Shown here one piece after another: positions 31,809 to 41,675 of a DNA stretch of 60,000 nt (positions are counted from its first letter, which is position 1; each line of letters opens with the position of its first letter). The position numbers and the translations under genes are program-made. Origin of the DNA: Symsagittifera roscoffensis (taxonomy: Eukaryota; Xenacoelomorpha; Acoela; Convolutidae). The stretch is taken from NCBI RefSeq assembly GCF_963678635.1, contig NC_087065.1, forward strand, positions 28,727,254-28,787,253. Reading direction: 5' to 3'. The notes under the pieces were generated by a model that had not been told where the DNA came from, made no database searches, and saw only the letters and a program-made list of their open reading frames with translations.

Positions 31809-34535
31809 ATGCAGCGCAGGGACTCGTTAGGATCGACTACTAAGATTCCCAGGCTGAGCAAGGGCAGCACGCGAAGATTTAAAACTAGGCGTAGCCAGTC
31901 CTCGTTTAGCAGCGCCTCCGACGTGTTTCCTGAAAACGAATCGACTAAAGGTCAATCTGATCTTTCAGTGAGCGGAATGAGATTGAGGAGCGAGAAAAAC
32001 CTCGATTGCGATCAAAGGCGGAGCGCCGAAGCCGGAACCGCGAGCGAAACGCTTGTGGACCCCTTTGACGAGGGAGAACAGACGCTCATTCGACCCGACT
32101 TTGAGCCGAGCGAGGACCTCGAGCGGGAGGAAGTCGAGAGGACAGAGGAGACCTCGGAGCGTTCCGAGGTCGAGCCGCGAGAGGAAGTGTTATTCAAGGG
32201 GATGTCCAAATCGGAGACCAAAAGTCACAGGTGGAGGGGAGAATATTCACATTCGGCTTGTACCCACTCAGCTCTGGCCAAGCAGAGCAACAACGCGATG
32301 ATGTCGAGTATAAGCCCGAGTGAAGAACAAACGGGTTCGAAGGCCAAGAAGAGTTGGAAGTCTTTGTACCACGAACGCATGGCGTCACTACCAACTGTAG
32401 GTTTGACTTCCAGTGATGACTACCCGGAGATAGCCCATCCGGATGTGAACTTCACACCGTGCCCAAGGAACGATATGAGCAGGAAGGCGTCGTCAACCTC
32501 GCCGACCAGACCCATGTCAGATGGGATAACGATGGGAGCGTCATCAACCTTCGACAGATTAATGACGTCGATGAGCAAGCAAAAAGGCGGTGCGCCATCA
32601 AGCACCAGGCTTCAGCCGCAGTTGACCTCATCTTCTCTGGGACTAACCCCGTCATTTGGGGCCACTGGTGACATAAGTGACATGTTCGCTGGCGTAATGA
32701 ATGGTCTAGATGAACTGAGGCGGGACATGAATAAAAGAATAGATCAGGTTGATGAGAGAGCTCACAAAGGTCAAGAGAATCTGAGAGACGATCTAACGCA
32801 TGTGAAGTCGCAGGCGAGGGTTGATCAGGCTCAGTTGATTCGCAACACCGATCAATGCCTGGGGGAGAGCCTGGCACAGGCAAACAAGGAGTCATACGAA
32901 AGAGAGGCTAGGATGACCAGGGAGATCGAACGATTGTTGAACGATCATGATAGTACCTACGCCCACACGATGACTAGCCTGGAGAAAAGGTTAGATGCAA
33001 AATCTGACTTAATGATGCGGAAGCTTGACACGATCCTGAATGGGAGCAATTGGCAGGAGCGTTCCAACCCAAGGGAGCGCTCACGCCATGCAAATGATGG
33101 AGATGGTACGGGCAGCAATGCCAGAGCCCAGCAAGGCTCGAGAACGAACTACGAACCCAGAAACAAGGAGCGGCCAAGGGCAGCCCCGTCGAGGCCTGGC
33201 TGGACGAATCCAGTCCCGCCGGAGGCAGATGCCACCCCGGAGACAAGGTTGCCAACTGTACCACAAGTCAGTTCAGTACCAGATCTGACTACAGTCTCAC
33301 AGGACACAACGATGTATACCTCGATGTTTGAGCCTCTAAACAGATCTCTCGAAACATTCATCACCAACCTCTCGAAGCCAACCGAGAGAGGAGAGAGGTC
33401 AAGAAGGACACTGAAAAAGCCGAAGTCATATAAAGATGAGTCAGACGGCTGCATTGATACTTGGATAGAGGTGATGAAATTACACTTTGAGGAAGAGGGT
33501 ACTGCATTAAGTTGTGTAATGGCGAAAAGAGCCAATGAGAGAGACAGCGCTCGCAAGATATTCGACATCCTGCTGAATCGTTTCGGCTCTGGAGTACAGG
33601 CTATGGTGAAGTTCGAAAAGAGGCGTCAAAGAGATGACGAATCCATAGATAAATTCTTGGACGACCTTGAATTGCTTAGGAGGAGAAGCAACCCAGATGA
33701 GAAAATAACCGAGCGAAACTTGGCGATTGCTTCGAAGTTCATGGACGGAGTAAGGAGTGAGGAGTTGAAGACGATGTTGGCCACTCACTTCACCCTGTCG
33801 CTTGACCAGGTACCCACGCCCGACGACTTGCGTATGAAGTCACGCGAGTATTTACTCATAAAACCGAGGGCGCAAAACCGTTACATCAATTATGGTAACT
33901 ATAGTGGGACAAACACTGGTGCGAATTCCAGTTGGTACAAACCTCGCGATGACATGGATAAGAGGAGGTCGTGTGCAAATTGTGGTTCGATGGACCATCA
34001 CGTTTCCGCGTGTTCTGCATACAAACAGAACATGAAGGCCATAGGCTACTTTCTCGAGGACGCCGACGCGACCGACGAGGATCATGAAGAGTACGTCAGA
34101 GGGCTCATCATGAAATATGGTCCGAGGTGTTTCTTCTGTAATTTGGAGGGACACTTCAAGTCGGATTGTACTCAATTTTGGGATGCAGTAGCGGACGCGA
34201 AACATCCCCGCCACGAAGAGGCGCTTTCGGGTGTCAAGGCCAGTCGAGCACGTCTGATGAACAAGGCTGAATCTCGGAGAAAGGAGACGACACCGAGCAC
34301 CTTCACGACCAAAAAGGTTAAGACATGGCCTGACGAGGTGGTAGCCTCGAACCTCGAAGCGGAGTCGTCTAGCCCACTCAAGGTGGATTACGGCCTGGCG
34401 GCAAGGACAGCGCTGCAGAATGTCAAACAGGACCTAGCCACGAAAGAAGTGGAGCAATGGGTAAGGTCGGAGCTGGAGAGCACAGATCTTCGGGAAAGTT
34501 TTAATGTTCTGGGTAAAACGACACAAGTAGATTGA
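31809..34535 (+). CDS. gag: Gag polyprotein with two zinc knuckles
   Basis: The frame is 908 codons from the ATG at 31809 (open further upstream but without another ATG). The N-terminal half is rich in Ser, Glu and Arg and predicted disordered, followed by a helical, coiled-coil-prone part (LDELRRDMNKRIDQV). The capsid-like region includes LKKPKSYKDESDG and FEKRRQRDDESIDKFLDDLE. Two CX2CX4HX4C knuckles are at residues 722-735 (CANCGSMDHHVSAC) and 774-787 (CFFCNLEGHFKSDC). Gag would assemble the particle and bind genomic RNA through the knuckles. It is much longer than typical Ty3 Gag but uninterrupted. The protease frame starts about 100 bases after its stop in a different frame. Confidence 0.9.
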   Translation: MQRRDSLGSTTKIPRLSKGSTRRFKTRRSQSSFSSASDVFPENESTKGQSDLSVSGMRLRSEKNLDCDQRRSAEAGTASETLVDPFDEGEQTLIRPDFEPSEDLEREEVERTEETSERSEVEPREEVLFKGMSKSETKSHRWRGEYSHSACTHSALAKQSNNAMMSSISPSEEQTGSKAKKSWKSLYHERMASLPTVGLTSSDDYPEIAHPDVNFTPCPRNDMSRKASSTSPTRPMSDGITMGASSTFDRLMTSMSKQKGGAPSSTRLQPQLTSSSLGLTPSFGATGDISDMFAGVMNGLDELRRDMNKRIDQVDERAHKGQENLRDDLTHVKSQARVDQAQLIRNTDQCLGESLAQANKESYEREARMTREIERLLNDHDSTYAHTMTSLEKRLDAKSDLMMRKLDTILNGSNWQERSNPRERSRHANDGDGTGSNARAQQGSRTNYEPRNKERPRAAPSRPGWTNPVPPEADATPETRLPTVPQVSSVPDLTTVSQDTTMYTSMFEPLNRSLETFITNLSKPTERGERSRRTLKKPKSYKDESDGCIDTWIEVMKLHFEEEGTALSCVMAKRANERDSARKIFDILLNRFGSGVQAMVKFEKRRQRDDESIDKFLDDLELLRRRSNPDEKITERNLAIASKFMDGVRSEELKTMLATHFTLSLDQVPTPDDLRMKSREYLLIKPRAQNRYINYGNYSGTNTGANSSWYKPRDDMDKRRSCANCGSMDHHVSACSAYKQNMKAIGYFLEDADATDEDHEEYVRGLIMKYGPRCFFCNLEGHFKSDCTQFWDAVADAKHPRHEEALSGVKASRARLMNKAESRRKETTPSTFTTKKVKTWPDEVVASNLEAESSSPLKVDYGLAARTALQNVKQDLATKEVEQWVRSELESTDLRESFNVLGKTTQVD

Positions 34536-34635
34536 CAAAGGGGAACCCAGGAAACAGGGACTAAAACTGAACGTTATATCTGGTAAAAATTTCGGCATGA
34601 CGAAGGAGGGGACCAAAATAATGTCCATCATCTAA

Positions 34636-35715
34636 GTCGCAGGGCACCAGGTGGTCAAGAACTTGAGTGAACCATCCGAGATTACACTAGTCCACCTGGA
34701 CATCTATGCCGACTACCTGAAGGAGAAAGATCCCAAACTGGACTCCAGGGCAGTGCGAGCGCTGCTCACAACGGGAGGTCCGAGGCTGATGAAAGTGGAC
34801 GGACATTATATCGATGCCCATGGCCCTTACCCGATCCTAATGAATGTGGATGGCATCAATATCTACACGAAAGCTCACATAACTGATGCGAACGATCAGA
34901 TTGGCCGGATATACATTGGTCAAGAAGAGCTGAAGGTTAGACGGATCGGACACAACGCGATGCTCGAACAAAATGCGGTGCATATAGGTTGCAAGGCCGA
35001 TCTGGCCGCACACGTTCTGGACGTGCAAGGCAGACAACTTTCAGTAAAGGGACTGCTAGACACGGGAGCAGTGGTTAGTGTCATGCCAGTCAAAACTTGG
35101 ACCGACATGGGTTTCGAGAGGTCGGATCTCATACCGACAAACATCAGGTTGGCAGCGGCCAATCAGGGAGCGATCTATGTGACTGGACGAACCCCGATCA
35201 TTTCACTGCAGCTCGGAGGAAGACATCTTTGGATGAGCTTCCTAGTAGTGGAGAATTTGAACGAATCCGATCAGTTCATCTTAGGAAGGGATTTCGTTCG
35301 CAACTTTGACGTCACGATCGATCTCAATGACGGGTTGATTAGGATCAAGGATCCTGAGAGAAAGTATGAAAAGAGACCCCTTAACAAGATCTTAATTAAC
35401 CAGGCCAAGGTGCCGATTTTTCTGGATCGAAAAGTTAGATTAAAACCAAACCAAGCCGTAGTAGCGACGTTTAGGATGAGGAACTTGAATGAACTCAGCA
35501 ATGACAGACAGGTGTGTCTGGTACCAAATCCAAACAGTAAAAGCTCGGCTATTTTAGGAAGAAGCTTCTCACTCACTCAGAGCGGACTCTGTGTGAGTGT
35601 GTTATTGAACACAGAAGCAACAACAGTGACAATCAATACAGAGGGGAAAGAAACTTGGCTACGCTTTACCTCTGAACACAGACTTTCAGAGTGTGGAGAA
35701 CTTGAAAAAGTTTGA
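34636..35715 (+). CDS. pro: Aspartic protease domain (start of pol)
   Basis: Open from after a TAA at 34633 to 35715. The catalytic motif LLDTGAVVSVMP (D near residue 137 counted from 34651) with the later hydrophobic F-I-L-G-R-D flap/closing strand (QFILGRDF) marks a retropepsin-type protease. It would cleave Gag and Pol. No ATG near the start; expression probably depends on readthrough or reinitiation after gag (gag and protease are in different frames). The 3' end overlaps the RT frame by 23 bases, a plausible frameshift site but with no classic slippery heptamer recognised. Confidence 0.85.
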   Translation, partial: VAGHQVVKNLSEPSEITLVHLDIYADYLKEKDPKLDSRAVRALLTTGGPRLMKVDGHYIDAHGPYPILMNVDGINIYTKAHITDANDQIGRIYIGQEELKVRRIGHNAMLEQNAVHIGCKADLAAHVLDVQGRQLSVKGLLDTGAVVSVMPVKTWTDMGFERSDLIPTNIRLAAANQGAIYVTGRTPIISLQLGGRHLWMSFLVVENLNESDQFILGRDFVRNFDVTIDLNDGLIRIKDPERKYEKRPLNKILINQAKVPIFLDRKVRLKPNQAVVATFRMRNLNELSNDRQVCLVPNPNSKSSAILGRSFSLTQSGLCVSVLLNTEATTVTINTEGKETWLRFTSEHRLSECGELEKV

Positions 35716-37117
35716 TGTAACTAAATGTCCATTGCATGCGAACCAAGAATGTATAATGAGGAGAGTGAATGAATTGAAATCTTCTAGGAAATTGTTTTCA
35801 ATGAAGTCGGAAACAGATGATGGGCTGTCTAGTTGTTCCAACTTTCCTGAGAGGCCGACGGAAGCAGAGTTAGCAGCGAATAAACCTGTCTTACCTGAGA
35901 TAGAAGATCTGAAGGGTAAAATATCAGACAAGGAACTAGATTCGCTCAGAGCGGTGCTAAATCGGAACGCAGACGTTTTTTCGAAGCATAAGGCCGACAT
36001 AGGTTGTTGTAATTTTGTAGAACACGAGATTGAGATAGAAGAGGGCTCGGTACCTCATAGGGAAGGGGAGAGAAGAATGACCCCAAACAAGTCAGAAGCG
36101 TGTAGGAAGGAGATCGAGATGTTAATGGAGTACGACATGATCGAGCCGTCGAAGTCCCCATGGGCTTGTGGCGTGGTCATGGCGAAAAAGAAAGAGGGAC
36201 AACTCAGATTTTGTTGTGATTTCCATTATCTGAACGCAGTGACGATAAAGGACGCATACCCCATTCCCCGCATCGATGAGAGCCTATCCAAGCTGGGAGA
36301 CGCGAAGTTCTTCACGACTTTGGATTTGGGCTCTGCGTTCTGGCAAGTGCCACTCAGAAAGCAAGATCGAGAGAAAACAGGCTTCGCGTGTGAGCTGGGA
36401 TTGTTCCAGTGGAAGAGGATGCCATTCGGATTGTGCAACACGACGGCCACATTCCAGCGACTGATGGCCCAGGCACTCACGAGCGTCACTAAGAAATACG
36501 GGAATCTCATCATGTGTTATGTCGATGATGTCGTGATTGCAACACCAACCTTAGAAGACCACATAGAGAGGTTGGAGGAGGTGTTTTCTTGCACGAAGCA
36601 GGCGGGTCTTAAATGTAAACCCTCTAAGTGTGAAATCCTCAGGGATTCCATAAAGTATCTGGGCCGCCTGGTTGACAAACATGGAGTGAGACCAGATCCC
36701 GAAGCGGTTGAAGCGGTGCTGACCTGGTAGGCACCTAAGACAGATACACAGCTGATGAGTTTTTTGGGATTCGCTAATTATTATCGAGAGTTCATCAAGG
36801 GGTATGCTGACAAAATATACCCCATGCAGAGGTTGATGAGAAACAAGGGCAAAAAGTTCACCTGGACTGATGAGGCGCAAGTTTCATTTGAAAACATCAA
36901 ATGTGAACTTTGCGAGGCACCGGTCCTCGGCATGCCGACAGAGAAGGGGATGTTCGTGCTGGACACGGATGCATCAGTGGTTGCGATATCGGGCATACTT
37001 CACCAGGAGCAGGAGTGGAACGGGAGAACGGTTCTTCGTCCGATAGCCTACGGGAGTAAAGTCCTGAGTGATACTGAAATGAAGTACGGCGCACCAAAAG
37101 CTTGGTGTTTGCGGTGA
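35693..37117 (+). pseudogene. pol: Reverse transcriptase and start of RNase H
   Basis: RT motifs: MIEPSKSPWACGVVMAKKK, LRFCCDFHYLNA, TTLDLGSAFWQVPL, FACELGLFQWKRMPFGLCN and YVDD (residues 276-279). RNase H begins with FVLDTDASVVAI. An in-frame TAG at 36728-36730 separates RT from the connection region (36731 onward, LMSFLGFANYYREFI). A frameshift occurs near 37,100 within a 12-base tandem duplication (TGTTTGCGGTGA twice). These breaks make this copy non-functional unless they are assembly errors. Function by family: copying the RNA genome to DNA. Confidence 0.9.
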
Positions 37118-38664
37118 TGTTTGCGGTGATCACTTTCGTGGAAAAATACAGGGCCTACTTGGGGAGTGCTCCCTTCAAGTTACGTGTGGATAATCGTGCC
37201 CTTGCCTGGCTGAAAACCTATTCGATGGACCAAAGTTATATTGGTCGTTGGATCGTGCGCCTGGATGGATACCACATGATCATAGAGCACCGTACCCGTG
37301 ACAAGCATCAGAACGCAGATAGCCTCAGTAAAATGACAGAATTTTATGAGCGCCTCGAGGATAAACAGGCTAACCAATCAGAGATCAAAGACGGGTTTTC
37401 CTTTCTGGACAAAGAAACCTACGACAAACTGCCACTTACTAGGTGGCTAGACAAGTCAGGGCATCCTATACCCGGACACCCTGACCTTCCAGTGGAGACG
37501 GCCGCGGAGATAAAGCTTTTAGCCAGAGGGGAGCCCGTTCCGTTGGATCTGCTAGTTCGATCCAACCTGGTGCAGCAAGAACTTACCAGATTAGGTATAA
37601 ACAGCATGGCTCTGTTGAACAGGACGGTGAACGTTGCGCCGGACGTCATGGGAAAGCTCCGTGACTTGTTGGACAGGGAAGTGGATAGGCATGATCGTGA
37701 ATGGATGGAGACCATGCAGCGGTTGACTGTCACCGAGAGAACAGAGAAGAGGCCAGTGTCCATTCGCAGCCGAGGCGTTGAACGGGATTGCAGGTCGATT
37801 GTCAACCAGCTGGTGAGCTCGATGCCGAAGGAGGTTTTGTTGAGAACTTCGTTCACTGAAAATGGAACACTGAATCAGAACCAAACTACTGAGGAAGTCA
37901 GGATCAGGTCGAAATCTAGCTTCACGAGGAGAGTGCATTTCACGGATGCAAAAGAAGAATACGAGCCGAGCCCAGATTGTTCGTCCGTGGACGAGACAAG
38001 GTCCGGGGAGTCTGATACCTTCGAACCAGTCAAGTACGACTCGTCTGAGGAGTCAGACACCTTTGAGCCCGTGCAGGACGACTTGTCCGGGGAGAGGTTG
38101 ACGAGACCACCTAGGGACAGAATTTTGTCCGGGGAGTCGAGAAACATCTCAGACAACTTGGAATATGATGTTGAGGAATCAGTCGACTCAAGTGTTGACT
38201 CGAGGCCCCAGTCCTGGGACAACACGTCTGAAACAATTTCTAATTCCAATATGTCAGAGATCGCAATCCACTCCTTATTGGTAGACTGGAAGCAGCGTGG
38301 GCTGGACCGAGAAACACATCAGGATCCAGACAGGGACAGATACACCTCAGATGAAGAGGGCACTGTGGTAGATAATGCCGCAGACGAGCTCGAGCTGATA
38401 GCAGTTTCGAAACGCCCAACAAGATTGCTGCCGCATGGTACGGTCGTCCGTACCAATCTGGAACCATCTGTGCAGGAAGCGACGCCTTTGAAAAAGATAT
38501 GGTGTGTCAAGTTGATGGACGATGCTCATGCTCCGGAGATAATGAGTGGGCAAATGAACGTGGTAAAGACGTGTTTGAAAGCCAGGTACAGGCTGTCGGA
38601 TCTCCTTAGGGCTCAACGAAATGATAGAATGACGAGCAGTCTGAAGAGATGGATCGAGAATTGA
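37102..38664 (+). CDS. pol: RNase H C-terminal part and long acidic spacer
   Basis: The first 80 or so codons complete RNase H: LRVDNRALAWL and HRTRDKHQNADSLSK. The next roughly 430 residues up to the integrase are an acidic, Ser/Asp/Glu-rich spacer not found in short Ty3 elements. It contains two near copies of ESDTFEPV and several SGES motifs. It ends with a TGA at 38662-38664 in the same frame as the integrase that follows, so this stop is probably a mutation within one long pol frame. No known domain was recognised in the spacer. Confidence 0.8.
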   Translation: MVFAVMFAVITFVEKYRAYLGSAPFKLRVDNRALAWLKTYSMDQSYIGRWIVRLDGYHMIIEHRTRDKHQNADSLSKMTEFYERLEDKQANQSEIKDGFSFLDKETYDKLPLTRWLDKSGHPIPGHPDLPVETAAEIKLLARGEPVPLDLLVRSNLVQQELTRLGINSMALLNRTVNVAPDVMGKLRDLLDREVDRHDREWMETMQRLTVTERTEKRPVSIRSRGVERDCRSIVNQLVSSMPKEVLLRTSFTENGTLNQNQTTEEVRIRSKSSFTRRVHFTDAKEEYEPSPDCSSVDETRSGESDTFEPVKYDSSEESDTFEPVQDDLSGERLTRPPRDRILSGESRNISDNLEYDVEESVDSSVDSRPQSWDNTSETISNSNMSEIAIHSLLVDWKQRGLDRETHQDPDRDRYTSDEEGTVVDNAADELELIAVSKRPTRLLPHGTVVRTNLEPSVQEATPLKKIWCVKLMDDAHAPEIMSGQMNVVKTCLKARYRLSDLLRAQRNDRMTSSLKRWIEN

Positions 38665-38682
38665 GCACCTGACAAGGGAGAC

Positions 38683-39753
38683 TTGGAAGAAGACAGCTAC
38701 AAGATCTTGAAGCAATTCTACCTGAAGCGAAACGACTTGTTGTACCTGAATAAGGACGGAATCGTTGCCTGCAAGCCAAAAGAGGAGGACAAGGTCCTCT
38801 ATAAATACAATTCAATAGTGTTACCACAGTTGTACCAGACCGAATTGCTCTTTCGCTCACATGATCAGATGGGCCATCAAGGCGTGGACAAAGTGTATAA
38901 CAGGATACAGAAACGATTCGAATGGCCGGGATTGAAGAAGGCTTGTGAGAAGTGGATCGCCGCATGCCTGTCATGTCAGCAGGCGAAGGATCCCAGGAAA
39001 CTAAGGTTCCCCCTACAGTCAATAGAGTCGTCAGGTTTCAACGAAGTGGTGCAAATTGATCATCAGAAAATCTGCATGCCAGCAACGGGCTATAATCAGG
39101 TGCTGGTAATGATCGACCATTTTACGAAGTATGCGGAAGCAGCACCCTGCATGACAGCATCGGCGGAAGAAACATGTGATCATTTGATAAATGTGTGGAT
39201 AGCGAGGCATGGCTGCCCCATCACGTTCCAATCGGACAATGGCAAAGCATTCGTGGGCGATCTCACGAAGGAGTTGATGAAAAGGTCGCAGGTAGCGCAG
39301 GCCCACTCGACCACTTATCACCCGCAGACGAATGGCCTAGTCGAGAGGCAAAACCGCACACTGGTATCCATGCTGAGAGTCTACTGCTCGCGTTACATGG
39401 ATGGCTGGGACAAGCACTTGCCGCAAGCGATGGGTGCTTACAACAGCACGGAGCATTCCACCACGGGAATAAGTCCGCACATGATGTTAACGGGTCATGA
39501 AAAAGCGCTCCCGTTGACGTTTTTCTACCCTGAATATGAGGGAAGAGGACAGCAGCTCAGACGTACGTGCGGGATGTTATTAGAAGACAGCAGGACCTCA
39601 ATGACTTATGCAGGAGGAATACGCAACAGGCGCAAATTAGACAAAAAAGGAGGTTTGATAAAAGGACAGCTGATGCGAAAGCCTACTCAGTTGGCGACTA
39701 CGTTTGGGTGTTCCAGGAAGTGGTTCCACCAAAAGGAACCAAGAAATTATTAA
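38683..39753 (+). CDS. int: Integrase (HHCC and DD35E core)
   Basis: An HHCC zinc region (HDQMGHQGVDKVY...CLSCQQ) precedes the core. The catalytic triad is D (IDH, 39058), D (SDNGKAF, 39235) and E (GLVERQ, 39343) with 35 residues between the last two. Additional family motifs are YHPQTNGLVERQNRT and AYNSTEHSTTGISPHMMLTG. The frame runs on to 39753 but the true continuation moves to another frame near 39,545, so a frameshift splits the integrase. It would insert the DNA copy into the genome. Confidence 0.93.
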   Translation: MEEDSYKILKQFYLKRNDLLYLNKDGIVACKPKEEDKVLYKYNSIVLPQLYQTELLFRSHDQMGHQGVDKVYNRIQKRFEWPGLKKACEKWIAACLSCQQAKDPRKLRFPLQSIESSGFNEVVQIDHQKICMPATGYNQVLVMIDHFTKYAEAAPCMTASAEETCDHLINVWIARHGCPITFQSDNGKAFVGDLTKELMKRSQVAQAHSTTYHPQTNGLVERQNRTLVSMLRVYCSRYMDGWDKHLPQAMGAYNSTEHSTTGISPHMMLTGHEKALPLTFFYPEYEGRGQQLRRTCGMLLEDSRTSMTYAGGIRNRRKLDKKGGLIKGQLMRKPTQLATTFGCSRKWFHQKEPRNY

Positions 39754-40370
39754 AAAAATGGCGTGGTCCATTTCAGATAACAGAAGTGCACCAAGGAGGT
39801 CGTTTTTATCGATTGAGCACTGGAAGAGCAGCTCATTATGAAAACATCAAACCACACAATGCCTCGTCAGAGGATTGGTGCATCCCAGCGGACATGCAAG
39901 AGGGAGACTATTTGATAGTGGATCCTGCTTGTGAAGTGAATGAAAGGGGTACTCGCGACAAGAACGACGGGAATGAGGTGGTGGACGATTGCGATCTACC
40001 ACTGGATCTCGAGTTGACCGAGCGAGTAGAGGTGGACGATGAAACTCTACCTTATGCCGAAGAAGACTGGGACTGCCCGGAACAAACCGAAATTGACAAA
40101 GGAATACAGCCTGACTTTCCTCTCACTATGGAAACACGCCAGAGCAAGAGAGGAAAAAACGAGAAGAAATACAATCCGTACGGCGAGGATTTCGTCGTAG
40201 ACAGGATAGTTGTAAGTGATTTCATGGACTCGCTAGTGGGACTGGACGAAGTTGCGATGCTAGAAGAAATCGACTTGGTGAATGATATGGATCAAGATTG
40301 GTCGACGATCGATCAGAACCGGAAGCAGAGTTCGAACCAGAAGCGGAACAGACTCATGAGCAAGAACTAA
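39555..40370 (+). CDS. int: Integrase C-terminal domain and acidic tail
   Basis: Continues the integrase in another frame: VRDVIRRQQDL, then VGDYVWVFQEVVPPKGTKKLL, KKWRGPFQITEVHQGGRFYRL, as in the small barrel and GPF/Y-type C-terminal domain of Ty3 integrases. The rest is acidic (VERVEVDDETLPYAEEDWD). The frame stops at 40370 after an 85-base overlap with the next frame, which begins with the same kind of acidic sequence. A frameshift within one longer polyprotein is the simplest reading. Confidence 0.85.
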   Translation, partial: AQTYVRDVIRRQQDLNDLCRRNTQQAQIRQKRRFDKRTADAKAYSVGDYVWVFQEVVPPKGTKKLLKKWRGPFQITEVHQGGRFYRLSTGRAAHYENIKPHNASSEDWCIPADMQEGDYLIVDPACEVNERGTRDKNDGNEVVDDCDLPLDLELTERVEVDDETLPYAEEDWDCPEQTEIDKGIQPDFPLTMETRQSKRGKNEKKYNPYGEDFVVDRIVVSDFMDSLVGLDEVAMLEEIDLVNDMDQDWSTIDQNRKQSSNQKRNRLMSKN

Positions 40371-41233
40371 CGAACTTGCGCGTACTCGAATGGCTCCATG
40401 ATCTGCCGACAGATCCAAAAGAGACGATCCTGACGATTCAGGACGTCGATAAAGACGGCATCAAATACATCAGTCATGACAATACCGAGTCCAACTGGGT
40501 CGCCCCAGATGGTCCTCTACGTGTTCCACAATCCAACCTCGATCTCCTAGACTTTGGGCGATCGACGGGGACGGATATTTTTGTCCGGGGAGTGGGGGTA
40601 GGACTCACCCTCACCGAAAATCTGATAATAAAAAAGTTGAAATCGGCTAGAGAAACCGGAGAACTTGAGACAGAGGGCGAGAATGCTAAAAAACCACCTT
40701 TTGGACGAATCTTTGAATCGTATTTTGATCTACCGAACCATTATTCAAACAATATCGTCATAACGGACAGCGATTTCATACTCACGGAACGCACGTGCGC
40801 CACAGCGATAACCGCGGACGTAAGCTTCAAAACAGCACTAGCGGCTGACTTCAAAAGAAAGTATAAGAATATCGAGTTTTTATGGAAACAGAGGCCTGGT
40901 GTGGGAGGGATGATAGCGCTGCCCCCTGTTGCATCACAGATAGCAGGGAAATATTTGTGTTTCCTGGTTACCAAGGCCACTGATAGGCAACACGTAGATC
41001 CAAAGAGCTTGGTATTGGCCTTGACTCGACTTAGGGATTTTTTGGTTGAGAGAGGAGTGACCTCTCTCTCGTTGCCAGTATATGATCCTAATAGGGGAAA
41101 GCTACATCCGAGAGAGTTGTACGCACTTGTACATGTGATATTTTCAGAGACTGACATAGAAGTTTACTTACATAAAAAATACTATCTGAGCATATGCTTA
41201 GAATTGCGCTCGGCGATAAGTGGTTTTTATTAA
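40286..41233 (+). CDS. Macrodomain-like protein at the end of pol
   Basis: A frame of about 315 codons with no early ATG, so likely the C-terminal part of pol reached through the frameshift at 40286-40370. The region from about 40806 resembles the TARG1/OARD1 (Appr-1''-p processing type) macrodomain: AITADVSF...DFKRKYKN, VGGMIALPP, GKYLCFLVTKATDRQ (with K as in TARG1), LTRLRDFLVERGVTSLSLPV and ETDIEVYL. The glycine-rich ligand loops are altered: the GAG and GCGLD motifs of TARG1 are replaced by residues in SFKTALA and DPNRGKL. ADP-ribose handling may therefore be lost or changed. I know of macrodomain proteins in many hosts, but the call rests on motif alignment by eye. Confidence 0.7.
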   Translation, partial: YGSRLVDDRSEPEAEFEPEAEQTHEQELTNLRVLEWLHDLPTDPKETILTIQDVDKDGIKYISHDNTESNWVAPDGPLRVPQSNLDLLDFGRSTGTDIFVRGVGVGLTLTENLIIKKLKSARETGELETEGENAKKPPFGRIFESYFDLPNHYSNNIVITDSDFILTERTCATAITADVSFKTALAADFKRKYKNIEFLWKQRPGVGGMIALPPVASQIAGKYLCFLVTKATDRQHVDPKSLVLALTRLRDFLVERGVTSLSLPVYDPNRGKLHPRELYALVHVIFSETDIEVYLHKKYYLSICLELRSAISGFY

Positions 41234-41675
41234 GTTACTCGATAAGAATTAGAGTCAAGTTTTAGATTAGGTTAGGTTTTAGGTACAGTATTAGGGATTA
41301 TGTTTTTATGTGATAGTATAGGCGTGTGATGTTCTTGTGTTTATGTGTTATGTTATCGTTATGATATGTTTTATGTTTTGTGTCATAAAAGACCTGGGGT
41401 ACTCCAGGTCATCAAGGTGACAGCGCACATTCGTGCTACCCTGACAAAGATAAAGGTGGACGATCCACCTTGGTGCTAGATTTTTAAATCAGAATTAAGA
41501 AGAGAATTTCAATGGAGAGTTTTAAGGAGTTGAATGATGTTGTATCCAAAAATGATGGTTTTAAGTCGCGACTTGTTTTTTAGATCTTGATTGATCGAAA
41601 ATTGTTTATTGAATCCATTGAATCGAAACGAGACAGGAAGACACTACACGACAACAAGAATCAAAACGAGAAGAA
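41234..41675 (+). promoter_or_regulatory. Intergenic region with three hairpins
   Basis: Between pol and the accessory ORFs lie consecutive inverted repeats: GACCTGG/CCAGGTC (41391-41410), GCAC/GTGC (41425-41436) and AAGGTGGA/TCCACCTT with a CGA loop (41453-41471). The position, just before the second group of genes, suggests a structured element for internal translation, splicing or processing; this is inference. Confidence 0.6.

Noticed and set aside
32012-33788. Several long antisense reading frames over gag.
   Set aside because: They have no motifs and mirror the GC-rich gag sequence; shadows.
40286-40370. Programmed -1 frameshift between the integrase tail and the macrodomain-like frame.
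   Set aside because: No slippery heptamer was recognised in the overlap; other pol frames also show simple frameshift mutations, so decay is more likely.
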